Part shown: positions 36,425 to 44,400 of the stretch, piece after piece | Numbering within the stretch: the stretch's first letter is position 1 | Layout: every line of letters begins with the position of its first letter | NCBI GenBank assembly: GCA_017546805.1 | Contig: JAFYRT010000017.1 | Span: 1-44,523 of the forward strand | Direction: 5' to 3' | Length of the DNA: 44,523 bases | Source: Muribaculaceae bacterium | Lineage (GTDB): Bacteria; Bacteroidota; Bacteroidia; Bacteroidales; G3-4614 | Translations under genes and position numbers: made by a program | Notes under the pieces: model-generated | The model's input: the letters and a program-made list of their open reading frames with translations, nothing else | Database searches by the model: none | What the model was told of the DNA's origin: nothing

Positions 36425-37327
36425 TTATTGACTTCCCAAATACAAGAAATACATACCTAACAGCACAAGAGCCAAGTCGATACTCTTTTTACGGATGTTT
36501 TTCTCTTTAAAAAAGAGCGCGCCACCAATGAATGCCACCACCACTCCACTTCGGCGACTCATTGACACGACAGAAATCATGGAATCGGGGAACGACAAGG
36601 CATAGAAGTAGATAAAATCGGCAGCAACAAGGAATAGCGACACCATAAGAATTGCAGGAGTCCAACGGAACGGAGTGGTGTTTTTGCGATTGGGATACCA
36701 CATAAACATCAGCACCAGCGCCATCAAAGCCATTTGGTAATAAGTGTACCAAACCTGTACGGTCATTCGGTCAAAACCATGCGTCATCAAATATTTATCG
36801 TACAGTCCGCTGGCTGCCCCCGCAATGGTGGCAAGAACAATAAAGAGAATCCACTTGTTGTGTTTAAAGTTAATACCTTCGCTTTTGCCACTCCACGACA
36901 GCATCAAAAACGAAGTTATGGCAAGCGTAACACCAATCCATTGGTAAAGATTAAGTTGCTCGCCAAATATGAACATAGCACCCAAAAGAGTCAACACAGG
37001 CTGACTCGCCTTTATTGGCGAAGCAATGGTTATGGGCAAATGCTTTATTGCAAAGTATGCAAGAATCCACGAGGTAAGCACAATCACAGCCTTCAACATC
37101 ACATAAAGATGTTGTCCCATGGGAACTTGAGGAACATAAAACATAGTCTGTTGCATTGCATCGGGAGCAACTCTCGAAGCAACAATTACAGGCAAAAACA
37201 ACAAACTGCAAAACATGGTGTTTAAGAACAAAACCGGAATAACAGCATTGTTTTTTAAAGCAGTTTTCTTAAAAATATCATACACGCCCAATAGCGAAGC
37301 CGATATAAATGCAAGTATTAGCCACAT
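36425..37327 (-). CDS. EamA/DMT-family transporter
   Basis: 300 residues, almost entirely hydrophobic, in two homologous EamA halves. The first half ends around LPITIASPIKASQPVLTLLGAMFIFGEQLNLYQW, and the second around DSMISVVSMSRRSGVVVAFIGGALFFKEKNIRKK. These placements of a conserved Pro or Ser helix before the (F)xxE element are typical of drug/metabolite transporters. The substrate cannot be told. It is divergent from the DUF3256 gene. Confidence 0.9.
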   Translation of the reverse strand: MWLILAFISASLLGVYDIFKKTALKNNAVIPVLFLNTMFCSLLFLPVIVASRVAPDAMQQTMFYVPQVPMGQHLYVMLKAVIVLTSWILAYFAIKHLPITIASPIKASQPVLTLLGAMFIFGEQLNLYQWIGVTLAITSFLMLSWSGKSEGINFKHNKWILFIVLATIAGAASGLYDKYLMTHGFDRMTVQVWYTYYQMALMALVLMFMWYPNRKNTTPFRWTPAILMVSLFLVAADFIYFYALSFPDSMISVVSMSRRSGVVVAFIGGALFFKEKNIRKKSIDLALVLLGMYFLYLGSQ

Positions 37328-37390
37328 GTGTTTTAAAGATTTAGGAGTGCGAAATTAAATAATTTTTTGTTTTTATTGAGAGTTTTACTG

Positions 37391-37421
37391 TTGCCAACTA
37401 TCTTTTATTTTAATAACTTCG
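37391..37421 (+). promoter_or_regulatory. Promoter of the DUF3256 gene
   Basis: TTG (37391-37393) and TAACTTCG (37414-37421) with a 20-base spacer. The -7 box deviates at one position from TAnnTTTG. Confidence 0.45.
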
Positions 37422-37451
37422 CACATTATTTATCATAAACAGAGTTTTATC

Positions 37452-38114
37452 ATGAGTTACGCAAGGCAATCAGCCCTTACCATTTTAATATTGTTCACCA
37501 CACTATTTGCATATGCCGAGGGTTTTGACAATACTGCGGCAGGCTTTTTTGTTGCCATGCCCGACGAAGAGGCAGAATACCTCAACATGTCGTTAAAGAG
37601 CGAGATGGTTGAACTGTATAAAATTGGCACATCAAGCAAAACACGCAACCTACTTGGAGGCGAGTCGTGGATTTCGCACATGGATACAACACGTATCGAT
37701 GCAGTTCTTGCCGCAGAAAAAAGCCTTATGACCATAAAAACATACGAGCAGAAAAAAGGCAAACAACTATATGCAGTTGTAAAAACCCTCTATACGCCAA
37801 TAGCCGACAGCGAAATTCTGTTTTATAATGATAAAATGGAGAAACTCAACACAGAAAAGCTATTTGCCACCCCAAAGTTCAAAGACTTTTTTGCAAAACC
37901 ATCCGACAAAGAGTTACGCAAGATAATGGATAGAATAACCATGATGTTCATAAAAATAGAAGTTTCGGAAGAGGGAAACCTTTTAGTAACCCTCGACGAC
38001 ATGTGGTTAGACGTCTTAGACAAGAACATCAGCAACAAATTAATGCAACTCAAGAAAAAAACTCCACTATGTTTCAAATGGAGCAAAAAACAATTTAAAT
38101 TGATTGAAAGTTAG
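37452..38114 (+). CDS. DUF3256 family secreted protein
   Basis: 220 residues with a signal peptide (about 1-22, ending FAYA-E). The N-terminal pattern MPDEEAEYLNMSLKSEMVEL followed by TRNLLGGESWI is what I associate with the Bacteroidales family DUF3256. The C-terminal half is lysine-rich and ends in KTPLCFKWSKKQFKL. No enzyme motif is visible and the function is unknown. It has its own promoter, and the next gene, HU, has another, so it is probably a single-gene unit. Confidence 0.8.
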   Translation: MSYARQSALTILILFTTLFAYAEGFDNTAAGFFVAMPDEEAEYLNMSLKSEMVELYKIGTSSKTRNLLGGESWISHMDTTRIDAVLAAEKSLMTIKTYEQKKGKQLYAVVKTLYTPIADSEILFYNDKMEKLNTEKLFATPKFKDFFAKPSDKELRKIMDRITMMFIKIEVSEEGNLLVTLDDMWLDVLDKNISNKLMQLKKKTPLCFKWSKKQFKLIES

Positions 38115-38183
38115 GCTTTAAGCCATTATTTTTGAAATTTTGATGTTTATTTTTCATTAAATGGGCTGTTTTTGACATTTTTT

Positions 38184-38214
38184 TTTGCCGAACGAATAAA
38201 AATGTCTATATTTG
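38184..38214 (+). promoter_or_regulatory. Promoter of the HU gene
   Basis: TTTG (38184-38187) at the end of a T run and TATATTTG (38207-38214) with a 19-base spacer, an excellent match. The leader to HU is about 60 bases. Confidence 0.8.
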
Positions 38215-38282
38215 CAACCCAAAATGGAAAATATTCCAACTTGCAGAAAAAGAAATAGTAAAAAAATAAAAAGTTAAAGAAG

Positions 38283-38555
38283 ATGACTAAAGCAGAGATT
38301 GTATCGGAGATTTCAAAATCTACCGGCATTGAGAAGGCGATTGTATTGACTACTGTTGAGAAGTTTATGGCTTCAGTTAAAGATTCGTTGGAGAATGGAG
38401 AGAACGTATATTTGAGAGGTTTCGGAAGCTTTATCGTTAAAAAGAGAGCTAAAAAAACAGCACGTAACATTTCAAAAAATACAACAATCATTATTCCTGA
38501 GCACAACATTCCCGCATTTAAGCCTGCTCAATCGTTTGTAAATAAAGTAAAATAA
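38283..38555 (+). CDS. HU/IHF-family DNA-binding protein
   Basis: 90 residues, the standard HU length. MTKAEIVSEISKSTGIEK at the N-terminus forms the helical dimer part, and NVYLRGFGSFIVKKRAKKTARN leads into the DNA-binding arm. The arm reads ISKNTTIIIPEHNIPAF, where the usual proline-flanked tip is retained. It compacts and bends DNA. It is followed by the small AURKAIP1/COX24-like gene 23 bases later. Confidence 0.95.
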   Translation: MTKAEIVSEISKSTGIEKAIVLTTVEKFMASVKDSLENGENVYLRGFGSFIVKKRAKKTARNISKNTTIIIPEHNIPAFKPAQSFVNKVK

Positions 38556-38578
38556 AAACACTTTAAATTTATAATAAG

Positions 38579-38668
38579 ATGCCAAGCGGTAAAAAAAGAA
38601 AAGGCCATAAAATGGCTACACACAAACGTAAAAAAAGATTACGTAAGAACAGACACAAGAAGAAATAA
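38579..38668 (+). CDS. AURKAIP1/COX24-like small basic protein
   Basis: 29 residues, more than half lysine or arginine: it begins MPSGKKRKGHKMATHKRKKR and ends with RHKKK. This is the short Bacteroidota protein annotated with the AURKAIP1/COX24 domain, related to mitochondrial ribosomal protein mS38 and to small bacterial ribosomal proteins. It probably binds the small ribosomal subunit. It sits between HU and rng, as I recall for Bacteroides, and a terminator-like hairpin follows at 38759. Confidence 0.88.
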   Translation: MPSGKKRKGHKMATHKRKKRLRKNRHKKK

Positions 38669-38758
38669 TAGTCGCTGAATATTTTTGTCGGCCTTTGGCG
38701 CGTAAAAGTATCAGACAGATTATTAAGTCGCAAGAGCGACAATTTCTGAGATGTGAAC

Positions 38759-38811
38759 AAAAAAAATCAAAGGACTAAAATCAGCAACGATGTTGTTCTT
38801 TGATTTTTTTT
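38759..38811. terminator. Terminator-like hairpin after the small basic protein gene
   Basis: A 14-bp stem aaaaaaaatcaaag (38759-38772) / ctttgatttttttt (38798-38811) with a loop that contains its own small hairpin (caacgatgttg). The eight T at the 3' side make it a plausible terminator for the HU transcript. Confidence 0.75.
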
Positions 38812-38813
38812 AC

Positions 38814-38857
38814 ATATAGGGATTTAGTGGTATCAGAGGATACCATATACCCTATAT
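38814..38857 (+). other. Hairpin in the rng leader
   Basis: tggtatc-agag-gatacca (apical 7 bp) stacked on atataggg / ccctatat (8 bp) with a small asymmetric internal loop. It directly follows the terminator and lies about 105 bases before the rng start. It lacks a T tract, so it is not a terminator. A 5' leader hairpin in an RNase E/G gene suggests autoregulation by cleavage, as known for E. coli rne; this is inference. I see no good TAnnTTTG promoter between it and rng. Confidence 0.5.
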
Positions 38858-38963
38858 CCATTTTGAGAGAGAAAATTGTTATAGTAATATATTCCGGCAC
38901 AGCTTGGGATATATTACTTGAGCAATAAAAATACAATGTATAACTATAAACGATTTTTTAGAC

Positions 38964-40541
38964 GTGGCAACAACAGAATTAGTAGTTGACGTGCAGCAAA
39001 AAGAGGTTTCGATTGCACTAATGGAAGACAAACGTCTTGTAGAGTTGCAAAAGGAGTCGAGCGGAGTATCGTTTTCGGTAGGCGATATATATCTTGCACG
39101 CGTCAAAAAGACAATGCCGGGTTTAAATGCTGCGTTTATAGATGTAGGATACAGTAAGGAAGCATTTCTTCACTATCTTGATTTAGGCGAAAACTATCTA
39201 AACATTAAGAAGTATCTGAAACAGATAACTTCCGATCGCAAAAAACAGCCCGAGTCGATATCGAAGTTTAAGAAGCAACCCGAACTCGAAAAGGATGGAG
39301 CAATAGAAAGCGTACTGAATGTAGGAGACGAAATTTTGGTGCAAATAACCAAAGAACCAATCTCTACAAAAGGGCCACGCTTAACAGCAGAAGTAACCAT
39401 TCCCGGACGATTTTTGGTACTTGTACCCTTTGGCGATAAAGTTTCGCTATCGCAAAAGATAAAATCAAACTCCGAACGTACACGACTAAAGCAACTAATA
39501 CAGAGCATCAAGCCCCAAGGATTTGGAGTAATAGTTCGTACAGTTGCCGAGGGGAAAAAAGTAGCCGAGCTTGACAACGAGCTAAAAACATTGGTAAAGT
39601 GCTGGGACGAGGCTATGCTAAAGGTACAACGAGCAAAAGTACCATCGTTGGTAAATGCCGAAACCTCACGAGCAGTAGCCGTTTTACGCGATTTATACAA
39701 TCCGTCGTTCGAGAACATCTATGTAAACGACAAGGAGGTCTTTGCCGAAATTGAGAACTATGTGAGTTTGATTGCACCCGAAAGAAAAGGCTTTATAAAA
39801 CTCTACACAGGAGAGTTGCCTATCTTCGACAACTTTGCCATAACAAAACAGATAAAATCATCGTTTGGCAAAACAGTAGCAATAAAAAACGGAGCTTACC
39901 TTATTATTGAGCACACCGAAGCCCTTCACGTAATAGACGTAAACAGCGGACCACGCTCAAAGGCCGATGGACAAGAGGAGAACGCCGTTGAAGTGAATTT
40001 GGCAGCAGCCGAAGAGATAGCACGCCAATTGCGATTACGAGATATGGGAGGAATCATAGTAGTCGACTTTATCGACATGGACAATGCCGATAACCGTCAA
40101 TTAATCTATGACCGAATGCGAGAGTTGATGTCGACCGACAGAGCAAAACACAACATATTGCCTCTGACCAAATTCGGATTGATGCAAATAACTCGCCACA
40201 GAGTAAGACCGGTACTCGATATTGCTGTAACAGAGAACTGCCCCGTATGCTACGGAAAAGGCAGAATAAACTCATCAATCCTGTTTGTTGACAGATTGGA
40301 GGAGAAGGTAGCCTATCTTGTAAAAAAGATGAAGGTAAGAAAGTTCTCGCTACATTTGCATCCTTACGTAGCCGCATATCTAAACAGCGGCATATTCTCG
40401 CAGAAGATGAAGTGGAAATTCAAATATTCACTCCTCTTCAAAATCATACCGAACCAATCGCTCGCTCTGCTTGAATACAAAATTTATGATAACAAGCGAA
40501 ACGAAATTGACCTAAAAGACGAGATTGAAGTTAAACTATAA
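38964..40541 (+). CDS. rng: Ribonuclease E/G
   Basis: 525 residues from a GTG start, the only suitable start before the conserved MATTELVVDV-type N-terminus. The S1-like domain (about 38-130) starts GDIYLARVKKTMPGLNAAFIDVG. The catalytic domain has HVIDVNSGPRSKADGQEEN and GGIIVVDFIDMDN, giving the Mg-binding aspartates, and a zinc-link CPVCYGKG near residue 430. It cleaves single-stranded AU-rich RNA in rRNA maturation and mRNA turnover. It lacks the long C-terminal scaffold of E. coli RNase E, so it is RNase G-like in length. A terminator follows. Confidence 0.95.
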   Translation: MATTELVVDVQQKEVSIALMEDKRLVELQKESSGVSFSVGDIYLARVKKTMPGLNAAFIDVGYSKEAFLHYLDLGENYLNIKKYLKQITSDRKKQPESISKFKKQPELEKDGAIESVLNVGDEILVQITKEPISTKGPRLTAEVTIPGRFLVLVPFGDKVSLSQKIKSNSERTRLKQLIQSIKPQGFGVIVRTVAEGKKVAELDNELKTLVKCWDEAMLKVQRAKVPSLVNAETSRAVAVLRDLYNPSFENIYVNDKEVFAEIENYVSLIAPERKGFIKLYTGELPIFDNFAITKQIKSSFGKTVAIKNGAYLIIEHTEALHVIDVNSGPRSKADGQEENAVEVNLAAAEEIARQLRLRDMGGIIVVDFIDMDNADNRQLIYDRMRELMSTDRAKHNILPLTKFGLMQITRHRVRPVLDIAVTENCPVCYGKGRINSSILFVDRLEEKVAYLVKKMKVRKFSLHLHPYVAAYLNSGIFSQKMKWKFKYSLLFKIIPNQSLALLEYKIYDNKRNEIDLKDEIEVKL

Positions 40542-40590
40542 CACAATCTCACAACAAAAAAGCAACGAGCAAGGAAAATAAAAAATTAAC

Positions 40591-40637
40591 AGAGGTTGTC
40601 TTATCTCCAACAAGAGAAAAGGCAACCTCTTTTTTTA
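40591..40637 (+). terminator. Terminator after rng
   Basis: Stem agaggttgtc (40591-40600) / ggcaacctct (40621-40630), ten pairs including one G-T, followed by a run of T to 40636. Confidence 0.88.
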
Positions 40638-40700
40638 CAAGCGAACATGTTTAGAAGCTGTTTTTTTTGAGATAATCATTAAAAATATAAAAAAAATATA

Positions 40701-41001
40701 TAAATTTGCATTACCTAGTCAGCCCACGGGGGTGGGTTGAGGGGATTTTTGATAATAGACGTTTACATTACGTTAATCTTCATCGTTCAAACTTCGCAAC
40801 TTTGAAACCCAACAGAAGATACGGCAATGGCAACGTCCATGTGTGTGTTTATTCATAACTCATATGAATTGGACAAAAATGTTCAACGTGAGTGTTGTAT
40901 AATCATTTGGCGTGGGCTGGCTGCATTGCTTATCTTGTTGGGGGGCAATGCGAAGGCCTGAACGAAAGATGAGCAGAAGTACAACTCCCACGTCTTTTTT
41001 T
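40701..41001 (+). ncRNA. Candidate structured RNA or leader, family not recognised
   Basis: A -7-like TAAATTTG (40701-40708) is followed by several hairpins. tcagcccac/gtgggttga lies at 40719-40740. ATCTTC/GAAGAT (40776-40781 with 40815-40820) encloses TTCAAA/TTTGAA. gtcca/tggac encloses ATTCATA/TATGAAT (40851-40857 with 40863-40869). A closing stem, 40886-40899 with 40980-40993, has 12 of 14 pairs, encloses GCATTGC/GCAATGC, and is followed by seven T (40995-41001). It may be a free-standing RNA of about 285 bases or an attenuator for the lipoprotein genes. It does not show RNase P, tmRNA or SRP RNA signatures. The -33 element is not evident. The remainder, 41002-41099, shows nothing further that I can name. 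Confidence 0.5.
40839..40961 (+). CDS. 40-codon ORF inside the structured RNA region
   Basis: ATG 40839 to TGA 40961. The product starts MCVFIHNSYELDKN and ends WRGLAALLILLGGNAKA, a hydrophobic stretch ending in an AxA-like motif right at the stop, like a signal peptide with nothing behind it. Its second half coincides with the stems at 40886-40993. It could be a leader peptide or a chance reading frame in a conserved RNA. No clear ribosome-binding sequence is seen. The reading frame after the stop continues open for some distance but has no further motif. Confidence 0.3.
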   Translation: MCVFIHNSYELDKNVQRECCIIIWRGLAALLILLGGNAKA

Positions 41002-41099
41002 GCATAACGCCTTCGAAATTGGCATTTTATAAATATACTGTTAGGAGAGTTGACAGTAACGATAAAGAATATTGTTAAACTCAAAACAGAATATTTATA

Positions 41100-41474
41100 A
41101 TGAAAACGACATCTAAAATAGGCTCAATCTCTCGAGCACTATTATTCCCTATTATCATCTTCATAGCATCAACAACTGCTCTGTTCACAACATCATGCTC
41201 AGGAACAGATTTTGAAATATACTGCTCGATATACGGCAGCATAACAGACTACGAAACAGGCGAACGCCTCGAAAATGTAAGTGTCGTACTCTCTCCCACA
41301 AACAAAACTTTCAGAACAGAAAACGGAGGAACCTTCGTATTCGAAGAACTTGAACCCGGAGAATACACCATAACCGTACAAAAAAGCGGATATAAACCAA
41401 ACCGAAAAACAGTTACGGCAATAAGTGGAGAGACCACAAATATTGACATACCAATGACAAAAATACCAGAATAA
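41100..41474 (+). CDS. Small lipoprotein with carboxypeptidase-regulatory-like domain
   Basis: 124 residues. The signal peptide ends in lipobox TTSC near residue 33. Residues about 44-120 form a single CarboxypepD_reg-like beta domain (GSITDYETGERLENVSVVLS, then GTFVFEELEPGEYTITVQKSGY). The domain is clearly related to the N-terminal domain of the next gene's product, down to the closing IP dipeptide. It lies 15 bases upstream of that gene, so the two are probably one operon behind the structured leader. No catalytic residue is expected in this fold. Confidence 0.82.
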   Translation: MKTTSKIGSISRALLFPIIIFIASTTALFTTSCSGTDFEIYCSIYGSITDYETGERLENVSVVLSPTNKTFRTENGGTFVFEELEPGEYTITVQKSGYKPNRKTVTAISGETTNIDIPMTKIPE

Positions 41475-41489
41475 TAAAATATCAAAGCT

Positions 41490-44400
41490 ATGTTAAAGAA
41501 AATAGGATTAATACTCTTTGCAGGCGTAATGCTATTCGCCTGTTCAAAGGACATTGAAGAGGAATTGACAACAGGTGATATAGTAGGTAGCGTATCGGAC
41601 AAAACGTCAGGAGAACCTGTTGGCACCGTAAATGTGGTTTTGCAACCCGGTGGCAAATCAACAGTAACAGGTTCTGACGGTACATTTAGTTATAAAGACC
41701 TTGCCCCCGGGAAATATACAATCGAAATAAACAAGGAGACCTATAAACCCAACAACAAAGAGGTGGAGGTCGTTATTGGCGAGACCACACCCATACACTT
41801 GCTGATTGAGCGTATTCCTGCAATAGTAACCGTAGATAAAGAAAAAATTGACTACGGCAGAGACAAAAGTGTCAATACACTCTCGTTCAGCATAGTCAAC
41901 AGCGGTTACGAAGATTTGGATTGGAGCATAGAGCAAAATTGCGATTGGATAACAGAGATAAAACCCCAAAGCGGAACACTTGCATACGGTAAAACCGAAA
42001 GCATAGTTGTTGTTATTGACCGCAACAAATTAGAGGGAGGCGAAAACACCACAGTGTTGGTGGTAAGATCTTCCAACGGAAGTTCTCAGATAGAGGCAAG
42101 AGCCATAGGAGAATATACCGTACTACCCGCATTGGAGGTTTTCGATGCTGAAAATATCAGAGCTTATAGTGCATTGCTAAGCGGAGAGATAACCTTTGAA
42201 GGAACACCCGAATATACCGAACGCGGTTTTATATATGGTCTAAAACCCATGCCGACAGTTGATGAGTGCGAAGGGAAAGTATCCGTTCCAAAAGACGAAA
42301 ATTTGAAATACAGCTATAACGTCACAAAACTTACCTATGGAGCAAAATACTATGCAAGAGCTTATGCCATAAACACAAAAGGAGTGGGTTACAGTTCGCA
42401 CGACATAAACTTCACCACAGTGGCAATAGCACCGGAGGTAAAAACAAAGACAATAACCGACGTAAACTACGACAAAGGCTCAGCCACATTGCATGGAGAG
42501 ATAATAAGCACAGGAGAACCTGCGTATAGCGAAAGAGGATTTTGCTATGGCACACTGCCCAACCCCACTATTAACGACAATAAGATAGTAAAAGACGGAG
42601 AGGGAACAGGAGCATACAGTAGTTATGTGGTAGGCTTGCCAACCGATATAACATTCTATGTAAGAGCATATGCAAAAAACGAGGCAGGCATCATCTATGG
42701 AGAGTCTGTATCAAAAGCTCCCGGAACAGCCGTGGTTGAAACACAAAAGGTTGAATATGTAAGCGGAGAAGAGGGAGCCATAACATGCTATGCCGCAATA
42801 TTGAATGCAGGCGAACCACCTTACACCGAACGCGGATTTGTATATGGAGCATCACCCAATCCTACAATTAACGACAATATTATAAAATGTGGAGGTTCGG
42901 GAGAAGGCTCTTACAACACAAAAATAACAGGCCTGAACACAGGGAAAAACATATACGTGCGAGCATATGCAAAAAATGTTGCAGGAGTGGCATATGGCGA
43001 ACAAATCACTAAAACTCCCAAATCTCCTGTTATTTCGACCAGTAAAATAGAGTACGGGAATATGCTTGGCTCTGTTACATTCTATGCAACCATAAGTGAA
43101 GTTGGAGAACCTGCCTATACCGAGCGAGGTTTTGTATATTCATACTCTCCAAATCCTACAATAAACGATACTAAAGTAGTAAAAACAGGAACAGGAACGG
43201 GAGCATATACAGTTTCGGTATCTAATTTGAATACCGGGAACACAATATATCTGCGAGCATATGCAAAAAATACCATGGGAGTGGTATATGGCAACGAAAT
43301 ATCAAAAACACCCCAATCGGCAAAAGTTACAACTCAAGCCATCACAAATATAAATCTCGATAAAAGAACGGCAACATTCCATGGAACAGTTGTAAACGAG
43401 GGAACACCTGCCTACACCGAGCGTGGTTTTGTATATGGAACCCTACCCTACCCCACAATAAACGATACAAAAGTAGTAAAAACAGGAACAGGAACGGGAG
43501 CATATAGCGCAAACGTAACAGGCATACCCGACGACGCAACATTCTATGTGAGAGCATATATAATAAATGCGGCAGGAGTTATTTACGGAGAACAAGTTTC
43601 AGCCGCCCCAACATTGCCCATAGTAACAACACAAGACTTTAAATATTCCGAAACCGAAGAGGGAACAGTTACATTCTACGGAACAGTGGTAAATGTAGGT
43701 ACTCCGACATATACCGAAAGAGGATTTGTTTATGGAACATCAACAAACCCAACCATATATGGCGACAAAGTGGTAAGTCAAGGCTCAGGAGTAGGACCGT
43801 TTAATGCCACAGCATCTGACCTGCCAACAGGAGAGACCATATATGTAAGATCATATGCCATAAATTCAGCAGGAGTGGCATATGGCGAAGAGGTGACCAA
43901 GCTACCCGGTATGGCAAGCGTAAAAACAGCAGAGGTTACCAACATGAATTATGGTGCTGGAACAGCAACTTTTAACGGAGAGATAGTATCTCTTGGCTCA
44001 CCTGTATATACTGAGCGTGGATTTGTATATAGCACTTTACCAAATCCAACCGTAAAAGACAACAAAATAGTAAAAACAGGAACAGGAATAGGCTCTTATA
44101 GCGTAAATGCCACAAATTTACCCAAAGATGCAAAAATCTATGTAAAAGCATATGCAATAAATCCTGTGGGCGTTGCCTATGGCGAGGAGGTTTCGGTATC
44201 TCCTACCCAAGCAGTAGTAACAACACAATCTATAACCAATGTTAACTTTAGCGCAGGAACGGCAACATTTACAGGAAGTGTAACAAATGCCGGCAACCCT
44301 GCTTATACTGAACGCGGTTTTGCATACGGTACATCTGAAAATCCAACTATTAATGATAACAAGGTAGTGTGCGAAGGTAGTAGAATAGGTTCATTTACAG

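Noticed and set aside
36735-37225. Plus-strand ORF of 163 codons
   Set aside because: It is antisense to the EamA transporter, and its basic, low-complexity product has no recognisable feature.
39194-39718. Minus-strand ORF of 174 codons
   Set aside because: It is the shadow of the rng coding sequence and carries no recognisable motif.
40701-41001. RNase P RNA, tmRNA or SRP RNA at the structured region
   Set aside because: None of the conserved core sequences of these RNAs can be found, although size and structure prompted the check.
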